Below are positions 18,233 to 29,700 of a stretch of DNA of 64,000 nucleotides, in pieces. Position 1 is the first letter of the stretch, and every line of letters starts with the position of its first letter. Position numbers and translations under genes: made by a program. Source of the stretch: CAXMQZ01 sp963707075 (GTDB lineage Bacteria > Acidobacteriota > Thermoanaerobaculia > Multivoradales > JAHEKO01); contig CAVPOX010000002.1 in assembly GCA_963707075.1 (NCBI GenBank), positions 1-64,000 on the forward strand. Direction: 5' to 3'. The notes beneath the pieces were generated by a model. That model saw nothing but the letters and a program-made list of their open reading frames with translations, ran no database searches and had not been told where the DNA came from.

Positions 18233-19657
18233 TCAGTCTTTTCTCGAGCTCCACCCGGAGGTGTTGCTGGTCTCGAAGCCGTCGTTGAAGATCGGAATGA
18301 ACACGGGAGCGAGACAGGTCGGATAGTAGCTCGCCTGGTTGGCAACATAGCTGTTCATCCGGGAGGGAACCCGCCATGACTGCTCACCGTAAGTATGGCC
18401 GGCGCCAAAGGTCAGAGCGATATTGCCGTACCCGCCGTTGATGAGATGACAGTAACTCATGATCGTGCCACAGCGCTGGCCGGCACCGGGACAGCCAACG
18501 GGGAGCACCCCGGCCTGGCCATTGCAGGCAGGGCCATAGTTGGCAGGAACACAAGCGTCCACAGGATCCGGGTTGCCGCTGTAGTTGCAGTAGGAGTGCG
18601 TGTGCGGTGACCCGAAGTTGTGCCCGATCTCGTGGCTGACGACCAGAATGTCCCAGAAGCCCGATCCTGACAGCGGACTGTTGGGATCGAACCTGCCGGA
18701 GAGCGAACCGCTGAGACCGTAGCTCGAGTACTGACTGCAAAGCGACGGGCTCGCTGCAATGCCACAGCCCGTGCTCTTGCCGCTCAGCAGGTGAACCAGG
18801 GTCCTCTCGACGGCACCCCGATTCGATCGCCAGTAGTCGCGAAACTCGTTGAGGGCGTCTGAGCAGCTGGACTTGGTCCAGGGATCGGTGCCTTCATGGG
18901 CCCCGGGCCACCACTTCAGATAGCTGATGTACAAGCTCGTACCGACTTCCTGTTCGTAGATCGTCGACGAAAACGCGAAGACATCTGCGACGTAGTCGGT
19001 AGCCGCAGCCACGTCGCCACCGAACTTTTGCAGGAACTCCCAGTCGGTATCCACCGCGACGCGCGCGGAGTAGGCGTAGGTGCCTGCAACCAGGCCATCC
19101 GATTCCAGGCCGCTCGGCTCCATGGAGTCCAGGTAGGAATCGGCAGGCGGAATCGTCTCCGTCTGACAGTCGAATGGCCGATCCCGAAACTCCTCGAGAA
19201 TGCTCTGTCTTTCGGCGCCAAAGCCCGAAAGTCTCGCTTTGCCGGACAATCGCCAGACTTCATCGCCGTCTGTGATCAGCCCATCGATCAATCCGCCGCG
19301 CTTGAAGCCGACGACAGCTCGCGAGCCAGGGGAGCCGACGACTGTTCCACGGTAGTAGGCTGTGTCCGGAATTGCCAGAGGCCGATCGCCCGCCAGGATC
19401 CGGGCGTCCTGGGTAAAGACCTCGAATCGATCCAGATCCAGTTGCACTGTCCCCCTGGTTTCCAGGTAGAGCCCCGAAACCCGCAGCCGGCCACCTCGCG
19501 AAATCTGGCGTGCGATGTCTGTCAGCCCTGGATCCTCAGCACTCACCTCGATCGAGCTGTGAGCCGCCGTGGCTCCGAGGAAGAGCCAGCCGAGCAGCAC
19601 CAGCGCGATCACCAGCAGCCGGCAATGTGACATCGGCGATTCGATCGTGGCAGCCAT
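18233..19657 (-). CDS. Secreted metzincin-type zinc endopeptidase with C-terminal surface tail
   Basis: About 474 residues (466 if the second ATG at 19633 is used). A signal peptide (LLVIALVLLGWLFLGATAAHSS) is followed by a pro-region and a metzincin catalytic domain of the reprolysin/M12B-like type: HEIGHNFGSPHTH at about residue 340 holds the three zinc-binding histidines, and CGTIMSYCH provides the Met-turn. Several cysteines around the site suggest disulfides and an extracellular life. The end, IFNDGFETSNTSGWSS, matches a short C-terminal tail that I recall as common on exported proteins of Thermoanaerobaculia-like Acidobacteriota, probably a sorting or anchoring signal. It is followed about 290 bases later by the GT2 gene and preceded by the PilZ protein gene. 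Confidence 0.85.
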   Translation of the reverse strand: MAATIESPMSHCRLLVIALVLLGWLFLGATAAHSSIEVSAEDPGLTDIARQISRGGRLRVSGLYLETRGTVQLDLDRFEVFTQDARILAGDRPLAIPDTAYYRGTVVGSPGSRAVVGFKRGGLIDGLITDGDEVWRLSGKARLSGFGAERQSILEEFRDRPFDCQTETIPPADSYLDSMEPSGLESDGLVAGTYAYSARVAVDTDWEFLQKFGGDVAAATDYVADVFAFSSTIYEQEVGTSLYISYLKWWPGAHEGTDPWTKSSCSDALNEFRDYWRSNRGAVERTLVHLLSGKSTGCGIAASPSLCSQYSSYGLSGSLSGRFDPNSPLSGSGFWDILVVSHEIGHNFGSPHTHSYCNYSGNPDPVDACVPANYGPACNGQAGVLPVGCPGAGQRCGTIMSYCHLINGGYGNIALTFGAGHTYGEQSWRVPSRMNSYVANQASYYPTCLAPVFIPIFNDGFETSNTSGWSSRKD

Positions 19658-19667
19658 TCGGCAATAC

Positions 19668-20360
19668 TCAGAAAGGCAGCAAGTCGGCGCTCAGCAGGTA
19701 GGCCGTGCCACCCATGACCAAAGCCAGCGCAATCAGCACCAGCGCGATGCGCAGAGCCGAGTACGAGCGCTCTCCCTTGACCGCCGGCGCGGGCGGATCG
19801 ATCGAAGCCTCGCTTTCCCCCGTGGGGCGATCGAATCCGAGTAGATCCTCGTCGATCAGCAGCAGGTCTCCCTGAGCAGGAGGTGTCTCCGCAGGGTCCA
19901 CCAGCTCCAGCTCAGCACGAAGATCTTCGGGCTCGTTGGTCGACCCAGTGGCATTCAGATCAAAGACCGCGCCGCCCTTGTCGAGATGCTCGGCGATGAC
20001 GCGCTCGACCACTGCGCGGCTCTCCTCATCGATCTTGAGGTAGCGCACCCCCATTCCGGCGGGTCTGTCCTGCCCCTCGTCCTCCATGCGCACCCACATG
20101 ACTTCACCCAGCCCGTGCACCAGCTTGTGTTCGTCTCCCAACCAGATTTCGAAGATGAAGACAGACCCTGGGAGCTTGGGAGCTTCGGTCTTGATGAACA
20201 TACCCGTCATGGAGATGTTCGCAGAGTACTCGATGAAGAAGCCGCCAAAATGGTGGAACTTGAGAATGACCTTCCGTTCCAGCGGCACCCGACGCGACTC
20301 CATGATCGCCGGATCCACCCCACCGATCTCGACCTGCTCTGTCAGCTGTAGTTGCTTCAT
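19668..20360 (-). CDS. PilZ-domain protein with C-terminal membrane anchor
   Basis: About 230 residues. The N-terminal domain (about residues 22-125) reads as a PilZ-type beta barrel of the myxobacterial TIGR02266 kind: RRVPLERKVILKFH, then the SANISMTGMFIKTE strand (an NxSxxGxxV-like motif) and GMGVRYLKID. An acidic linker follows, then one TM helix (ALRIALVLIALALVMGGTAYLL) at the C-terminus. The PilZ RxxxR and (D/N)xSxxG motifs are only partly present, so cyclic-di-GMP binding is plausible but not certain. A GGDEF-EAL protein is encoded elsewhere in the window. The ATG at 20360 follows AGGGGG; an upstream in-frame start would add 24 residues without features. The stop lies 10 bases before the start of the metzincin gene. 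Confidence 0.75.
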   Translation of the reverse strand: MKQLQLTEQVEIGGVDPAIMESRRVPLERKVILKFHHFGGFFIEYSANISMTGMFIKTEAPKLPGSVFIFEIWLGDEHKLVHGLGEVMWVRMEDEGQDRPAGMGVRYLKIDEESRAVVERVIAEHLDKGGAVFDLNATGSTNEPEDLRAELELVDPAETPPAQGDLLLIDEDLLGFDRPTGESEASIDPPAPAVKGERSYSALRIALVLIALALVMGGTAYLLSADLLPF

Positions 20361-20520
20361 CGTCTGGCCCCCTGAGAACGTCTTTCGGCGATGCAGTCGC
20401 CCGGCCGGCAGCGAGGTCGCGAAGTCCGGCACCGGCGACCGACACTTCCCGACTCAGGCTACGCAAGGCGATGCGCAGCTGCAGTGGAAAAACTCACAGC
20501 AGGCGGACATTGCCGCGGGG

Positions 20521-21531
20521 CTATCCCCCGATATAGGACATCTCGGGTCGGTCCCGCTGGGTGCTCTCTTCCGATCGAAGCTCTGAATAGCGATCCGTGC
20601 GGCCCTGCCAGATATCCACGATCAGCCGGCGGATCTCCTCGTCCGCCGCCCCGGCGCGCAGCGGCGCTCGCAGGTCGAACCCACGGGTGGCAAAGAGGCA
20701 GGTGAAGAGTTGCCCGTCAGCCGACAAGCGGGCGCGAGTGCAGTCGCCGCAGAAGGGTTGGGTGACCGAGGCGATGACGCCGATCTCGCCTCCCCCATCG
20801 AGTCGCCAGCGCCTGGCGACTTCGCCGCGATACCCTGGGTCAATGGGCTCCAGGGACTCGACGGTGGCGATACGGCGCAGCATCTCATCGGCCGACACGA
20901 CCTCGTCCATGCGCCAACCGTTGGTGTGCCCGACATCCATGTACTCGATGAATCTGACGATGTGCCCGGTGCCTTTGAAACGCTCGACAAACTCCACCAG
21001 GGTCTCTTCGTTGACACCTCTCTTGACGACGGCGTTGATCTTGATCGGAGTGAGCCCGGCTCGGGTCGCAGCCTCGATACCCTGCAGCACACGCTCGACC
21101 GGCATGTCCACATCGTTCATCCGGCGAAAGGCTGCATCATCCACCGAATCGAGACTGACGGTTACCCTGGACAAGCCCGCCGCCGCCAGATCCTCGGCCT
21201 GGTGAATCAGCAGGGAGCCGTTCGTCGTCAGGGCGATGTCCGTCTCGGGCAGCTGACTCAAGAGCTCCACCAGCAGGGGCAAATCGGCGCGCAGCAGGGG
21301 TTCACCGCCGGTCAACCTGACCTTGCGGACACCGAGAGAATGAAAGATCCCTGCCAGACGACGGATTTCCTCGAAGGAGAGGATCTCCGCACGCGGCAGA
21401 AAGGGGAACTCGGCCCCGAAAAACTCCCGGGGCATGCAGTAGGGGCAGCGGAAATTACAGCGATCGGTTACCGAAACTCGCAGGTCATGCAGGGGTCGCC
21501 CCAATCGATCAGACAATTCGGCCATCGGCAC
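20521..21531 (-). CDS. moaA: GTP 3',8-cyclase (molybdenum cofactor biosynthesis)
   Basis: A radical SAM enzyme that converts GTP to 3',8-cyclo-GTP, the first step of molybdopterin synthesis. The 336-residue length is normal. The first Fe-S cluster motif CNFRCPYC lies near residue 25 and the GGEPLLR motif binds SAM. The C-terminal cluster motif CGDCTRARLSADGQLFTCLF and the conserved terminal double glycine (SYIGG) are both present. The start is GTG at 21531 or ATG at 21525; the site upstream is weak. No other moa or moe gene is adjacent. It is divergent from the kinase gene. Confidence 0.97.
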   Translation of the reverse strand: MPMAELSDRLGRPLHDLRVSVTDRCNFRCPYCMPREFFGAEFPFLPRAEILSFEEIRRLAGIFHSLGVRKVRLTGGEPLLRADLPLLVELLSQLPETDIALTTNGSLLIHQAEDLAAAGLSRVTVSLDSVDDAAFRRMNDVDMPVERVLQGIEAATRAGLTPIKINAVVKRGVNEETLVEFVERFKGTGHIVRFIEYMDVGHTNGWRMDEVVSADEMLRRIATVESLEPIDPGYRGEVARRWRLDGGGEIGVIASVTQPFCGDCTRARLSADGQLFTCLFATRGFDLRAPLRAGAADEEIRRLIVDIWQGRTDRYSELRSEESTQRDRPEMSYIGG

Positions 21532-21659
21532 GAGAGTCTACCTGAGCGGTAGGCCTGCATCTAAGCCCCTCACGAGCAAGGGCTTTTCGTTGAAATTGCA
21601 TTGACCCCCGAAGCCCACGGGTGTTAGAACATGGACCGGCGCATCATTGGAGTATAGCC

Positions 21660-24883
<3,224 letters not shown>

Positions 24884-24936
24884 CTCGCAACACCTGACAA
24901 ACAACCGAATAAAGCGATAGATTACGGAGGAGATCC

Positions 24937-25173
24937 ATGACACTGAGTGACGAACATCGCAAGTTCTACGAGCAGTCCCTGGAGGTCACCAAGGAGGAGA
25001 TCGATGGGCTGGACCGCCAGATTGCTGCCGAGCTTGCCAAGGTCAAAGACCGACTGACGGAACTGCAGAAAGCAAAAAAGGCCACGCTGCAAATGTATGC
25101 GGCGGCCTGTAACAGACTCGGTATCCCGAACGATCTCGCCGACGCGGATCACGAGACGCCGAGTATCGGCTGA
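24937..25173 (+). CDS. 78-aa coiled-coil protein of unknown function
   Basis: A small soluble protein, mostly one long heptad-like helix (about residues 8-55, with EEIDGLDRQIAAELAKVKDR) followed by a short acidic tail. There is no signal peptide or TM helix. The ATG at 24937 has an excellent GGAGGAG site. It lies 53 bases after the kinase fusion and 44 bases before the double-ACT gene, all on the plus strand, so the three probably share a transcript. It could be a regulator or an assembly partner; I recognise no family. Confidence 0.75.
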   Translation: MTLSDEHRKFYEQSLEVTKEEIDGLDRQIAAELAKVKDRLTELQKAKKATLQMYAAACNRLGIPNDLADADHETPSIG

Positions 25174-25217
25174 GCCCGGGGCCCCACGGGTCGCCAGGCA
25201 GGCCAAGGGAGGAAGCA

Positions 25218-25631
25218 ATGGCTAGCCGCATCCGCAGGGTCGAGTACTTCCACGCCACGGTCAAGGACCGTCCGGGAGAGGCATACGGACTGCTCTCCCA
25301 GTTGGCTGGCTCCGGGGTCAATCTGCTGGCTTTCAGCGCCGTTCCGGCCGGCGTGGAACACACCCAGTTGATGCTGTTTCCGGAGAGCGTCGAAGCTCTC
25401 CTGCGAGCGGCGGCATCCGAAGGTCTGATCCTCTCCGGACCCCAGCACGCCATTCTGATTCAGGGCGACGACGAATTGGGGGCCCTCGCCGACCTCCACA
25501 GGCGCCTGTCGACGAGCAGTATCAATGTCTATGCTTCGACGGGTGTAGCCGACGGCCAGGGTGGGTTCGGCTACGTCGTCTTTCTGCGATCCGAAGACAT
25601 CGACCGCGCCGCTTCGGTGTTGGGGATCTAG
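25218..25631 (+). CDS. Double ACT-domain regulatory protein
   Basis: A 137-residue protein made of two ACT-like halves: RRVEYFHATVKDRPGEAYGL opens the first (DRPGE matches the ligand-turn position) and a second repeat covers about 75-137 (GALADLHRRLSTSSINVYAS). Free-standing ACT pairs usually bind amino acids and regulate enzymes or transcription. The strong site GGGAGG precedes the ATG. No enzyme of amino acid metabolism is adjacent; its neighbours are the kinase fusion and the small coiled-coil protein. The target is unknown. Confidence 0.8.
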   Translation: MASRIRRVEYFHATVKDRPGEAYGLLSQLAGSGVNLLAFSAVPAGVEHTQLMLFPESVEALLRAAASEGLILSGPQHAILIQGDDELGALADLHRRLSTSSINVYASTGVADGQGGFGYVVFLRSEDIDRAASVLGI

Positions 25632-25703
25632 GCAGATCAGCCGGGAAGAGCCCGCCTCAGTCCGGTCTCTCTGACAAAAAAGTGAGACCTGGGCAGAAAA
25701 TGT

Positions 25704-25717
25704 TGACAGATCTGTCA
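25704..25717. promoter_or_regulatory. Perfect 14-base palindrome, possible operator
   Basis: TGACAGATCTGTCA reads the same on both strands. It overlaps TTGACA (25703-25708), a consensus -35 hexamer for plus-strand transcription, though no good -10 follows. It lies in the 340-base gap between two convergent genes, where no protein start is served. The rest of the gap holds the sigma54-like promoter and the hairpin listed separately. Confidence 0.45.
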
Positions 25718-25837
25718 CCAAAACCGGCCAATTTATGCCGCAGTGTGGCATTTCGGCGCCTTTGAAGCGGGCCACTCCTCGGGCGGAATGGCCTCCCGGC
25801 CCAATAAACACGGGCTTCTCGTCCTGATTCCACCTGT

Positions 25838-25853
25838 TGGCATGTTGCTTGCT
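25838..25853 (+). promoter_or_regulatory. Sigma54-type -24/-12 promoter
   Basis: TGGCATGTTGCTTGCT matches the sigma54 consensus closely: GG at 25839-25840 and GC at 25851-25852, exactly ten bases between them. Transcription would start near 25864 on the plus strand. No plus-strand gene lies downstream; a transcript would run antisense into the phosphopantetheinyl transferase gene. No activator gene or activator-binding repeat is obvious nearby. Confidence 0.5.
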
Positions 25854-25920
25854 AAATAATATTGGCAGCAGCAAAGTCCAACCGAGCAATCCGCACACAC
25901 ACACTCCAGACTTTACCTAC

Positions 25921-25965
25921 CCCAAAAACAATCCCGCCGGTGACGGCCTCCCCGCTCAGGAGGCC
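25921..25965 (-). terminator. Probable intrinsic terminator of the megasynthase operon
   Basis: Just past the stop of the phosphopantetheinyl transferase gene, a perfect 7-base stem GGCCTCC / GGAGGCC (25945-25951 with 25959-25965) has a 7-base loop. On the minus strand a T-rich run (TTGTTTTT, about 25923-25930) follows after roughly 14 bases. The distance is longer than in a textbook terminator. Confidence 0.45.
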
Positions 25966-25971
25966 GGCACC

Positions 25972-26682
25972 CTACCCCTTCCTGTTGTCCGTCGGTACTC
26001 GGACCGGAGGCTCCGTCGGCTCGGAAGTCGAGACGGTGAGAATCCAGTCCCCGCGACGGCACCACCAACCCGCGAAGCTCCTTGCCAGCCCGAGGTGGGC
26101 GACCTCGAAACCGCGCCATTCTGGCCCCAAACTTCCCAAGCCACCCTGCACTTCCACCTTTCGCGAATCGACAGTCAAGCCAAGCCGGAGCATTTTCAGC
26201 AAGCTCTCCTTGGCGCTCCACAGCGCGTTGGCCGCAACCGCCGGACCTGCCGCTCCCGCATGTTCTATCTGTGCCCTCTCATCAAGGGTGAAGTAGTCTT
26301 CGACAAAACCAGGGCTGCGGGGTTCCACTACCTCCAGGTCGCAGCCCACATCGCAGTCCTTGCTCAGACAACAAAGAGCCCGACCCGCACGGTGACTCAA
26401 GGAGAGGGCGACGGCGATCTCCGCTCCCGAGTGCCATACCCTCGGTGATCCATCGATCGCGGGCAGAATCTCGAGATCCTTGACAGATTCGACCGCCAAC
26501 TGATGGAGAGGTAGGTACTGGCACAGAGTCTGCTTTGCGGTCCACCTCCCCAAAAGCCAGTCCTGACGACGTCGCTGAATCTTCAGCGAGCGCAGATGTT
26601 CTCGCTCGCCCAGTCCCAGCCATCCCAGGTCCGCTGGCACGTCGGCCATCTCCTGGGTCTGCCAATAAGGTGGTGCTACCAC
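25972..26682 (-). CDS. Sfp-type 4'-phosphopantetheinyl transferase
   Basis: A 236-residue enzyme that moves phosphopantetheine from coenzyme A to carrier proteins. Family motifs are in order: RRRQDWLLGRWTAKQTL near residue 40, LSLSHRAGRALCCLS with CDVGCDLEVVE (the Mg-binding Asp and Glu) near 110-118, and the conserved WSAKESLLKML (W/F-x-x-KE-x-x-x-K) near 155. It is the last gene of the operon, about 30 bases after the megasynthase stop, so it almost certainly activates the two carrier domains of that protein. The first codon at 26682 lies in a weak ribosome site; a later start at residue 12 (MADVPADLG) is possible. Confidence 0.92.
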   Translation of the reverse strand: MVAPPYWQTQEMADVPADLGWLGLGEREHLRSLKIQRRRQDWLLGRWTAKQTLCQYLPLHQLAVESVKDLEILPAIDGSPRVWHSGAEIAVALSLSHRAGRALCCLSKDCDVGCDLEVVEPRSPGFVEDYFTLDERAQIEHAGAAGPAVAANALWSAKESLLKMLRLGLTVDSRKVEVQGGLGSLGPEWRGFEVAHLGLARSFAGWWCRRGDWILTVSTSEPTEPPVRVPTDNRKG

Positions 26683-26712
26683 GACCAGGGACTCTCGACC
26701 CTGCCTCGCGAG

Positions 26713-29700
26713 TCAACCATTCTGGACCCGCTGCCGAATGGTGGCCAGTGACTCGGGATCGATTTCGAGGGGCAGCTCGACCGTCGAGTAACCCTCGATC
26801 TCCAGCAGGATCCTGCCAGATGCGTCGACCACGAATGCCTGGTGGGTTCCGTCGGCGCTCTTTTCGACTGCGGCTCGAAGACCAGCCATCTCACTGATCG
26901 GAGGATAGAGCTTTAGAGAGCGCAATCGACTGGGCAGGCCCACCCGCTCGGATCGAGCCAGATCCAACAGGCCAGCCGCCTGGAAACAGGACTCGAGTAG
27001 CCGGGGGCCGGCAGCCATCTGCAAATCCTCCGGGGTGTGATGCGTGGGAAGGGTGTCAGGGATTCGTGCCAGGAGTCGCCCATCGACGCTCCAGGCCTCC
27101 TCCAGAACCTGATATGCAGGTCCGTGAAAATAGACCGAGTAGATCAGGCCGGAATCGAGTTTCGCCCCGCCAGATTCCGGCAACGCTGCGTGACTCTCCG
27201 AGCTCCGTGCCTCTCGCGCCAGGCGCACGGTCCCGACGAAGTGGAGTGTCTCTTCGAGCCTCTCGCCTCCCAGCAGGCTTCGCCGACCGACGAGCTGGCA
27301 CCTTGCCCACCTCTCCTTCCGGTTGCCTCCGAAGATCGCTTGCACGCGAATTGTCCTGGGCTCGTCGCGGTAGAACTTGAAGGGCGCCCGGAACTCTACC
27401 TCTTCGACGCCGATGACCGACCAGTCGGGCAGGACCGCCTGTGCCACCTCCGAAAACGCCTCGATCCCCATCACGCCGGGCAGGACCGCAGTACCGTCGA
27501 TCTGATGGTCGAAGAGGAAGGGCTGGAGCTTGGGATCGAGCTCGGCTTCGACAACCAACCCCTCGTACAGGCCAAATCCGACGACAGTGGAGGCCATCGG
27601 GCCCGTCAGCCTCTTCTCGAGCGCCGCGCAGTCCAGCCCGCCGGTCGCATCGAATTCCGCCAGAAGACCTCCCAAGCCTCCCGCCACCACGATCTCTTCG
27701 CCAGAGCTCGCCGAGATCTCCCGAGCCACAATCGGTATACCGATCTCCGGGGGAACCATATCGATTCCGGCCTGCTCCATCATCTTCGGGATCGAGCCGC
27801 GAGTCGCCATACCGATCTCGGCCCAGGCCGTCCAATCGATAGCGATACCCCTGGTTTCGGGCCTGGTGGAACGCAGGTTCGAAGTCAGCTTGCACAGCAA
27901 GTCGTTGGCCGAGCTGTAGTCGGTCTGTCCGGCATTGCCAAATCGGCCTGCAATAGAGGTGAACACCACGGTTGCACCGATCGGGAGATCGCCAGCCGCC
28001 TTCATCAGATGAAACCAGCCCTGCGCTTTGACGTCGAAGATGAGGTCGAATTCCTGCCGGGGCTTGTTGGGCAGCATGTGGCTGATCTCCAGGCCCGCAG
28101 CATGTATCAGGACATCAATCCGCCCGTGCTGTTCCCGAATCTCGTCGATGACCTGGGCCACGGCCTCCTGGTCGAGCAGATTCGTCGATCGATAGTGTCC
28201 CTGGCCACCAGCCTCCGTGACGGCTTCGAGCGCCGAGAGAGCCGCCTGCGACCTCTCGAATGCGGCCAGCTCCTTCTCGACCGCTGCCGGCGTAGCCTTC
28301 TCGCCCTTTTCCTTCATCCTGTCGAAGAGTGTCCGCCTCAGTGCATCCCGGTCGCTGCGGAACAGCGCCAGATCGGCATCGTCCGCCTGCGGTTCGGGTG
28401 TGAGGTCGAGGAGATAGAAATGGCCTGGCCAGCGAACTGCGAGATCGCCAACGATGGCGGAGACAATGCTGCCCGCCGCTCCGGTCACGACAAAGACAGG
28501 CGCTTCGCTCAGGCTGAACCCGGGTTGAGCATCATCCAGCGCCTTCTCCAGCAGTCCTACGGTCCATCGCTGTTCATCGACGTAGCCGACCTCGACAACA
28601 CCTGGGTCCTTCAGTGTCTCTTCGATAAGGGCCTCGGCCGCTCGTGAGGATCCGGCAGCGAGCTCGAAATCCACGACCTTGACCGTCGCTGCAGGGCGCT
28701 CTCTCTTGACGGTCTTGGTGAAACCGGCGACTGCACCACCGAGAGGCGCCAGGGCACCGGCAGAGTCGTAGCCATGACGCCCACCCATGCGAGTTCCGGA
28801 CACCAGGAACTTACCTTTCGCTGCGAACGTCTCGAACAACGTCTGCATCGCGGTGTGCATCATCTTGACCCGGTAAGAGATCGCCTGAGCCCACTGCTGC
28901 GCCGACAACCCGGCGATGGGATCGACCGGATCCATCCCTGGAAGCCAGTAGACTCCGTCCACACCCCCATTCGAAAGCCAGTTCTCCAGAAGCTCCCGCA
29001 AGCGCTCATCGTTGGGAACACCCTCGACGAGCAGCACCTCGGCGCCCAGGCTGTCGAGTGTGCGAGCCAGCGTCACGCCCACCCCACCTTCATCTGGCAT
29101 GACCACGATTCGCTTGCCTGCGAGTGTTTCGACCGGCGTGGGTTTGCAGATCGCTATCGGCGGGCGGAGGACCGCCGTCGGGACCCGCCGCGGCACATTG
29201 ACAACCGCCCCACCGCCGGTCGCCTGACCGTGCAGGCGACCGGCCTCGGTGCCGGCCGCGGCCGATTCATCTGGCGGACTCACCGATTCCGCGGCCGACT
29301 CGGTCGGGCTCGCGTTCAAGTCGGGTCGCCGCTCGTAGACGAAACGGATGGTGTCGGCCAGGGTCGGGAAATCTCGCAGCTGCAGATCGTCGTCGCGCGG
29401 AATGTCCCACTCACCGCGAATCACGGCGAACATCTCGGCCTGCTTGACCGTGTCGATGCCGAGGTCGGCCTCCATGTCGAGATCCAGGTCCAGCATGTCT
29501 TGCGGGTAGCCGGTGAGCTCGGCGACCAACTCCAGAATTCGCGACGCAACCGGGTCGTCCACGGAAGGTCCCGACACTGGGGCCGGTTGCTGCAGGGTGT
29601 CCGAGGAGGGCGCAGGTGGCGCCGTGCCGGGATCAACGGCCCGAGGAGACGACTGCTGCAGGTCGGGTCGCCGCTCGTAGACGAAGCGGATGGTGTCGGC

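Noticed and set aside
21532..21659. Molybdenum-cofactor riboswitch upstream of moaA
   Set aside because: The gap is short and contains only a 6-base stem (AAGCCC / GGGCTT); the known riboswitch core is not recognisable.
27037..28647. 536-codon plus-strand open frame opposite the KR/DH region
   Set aside because: Shadow of the megasynthase in a GC-rich codon context, with no start signal.
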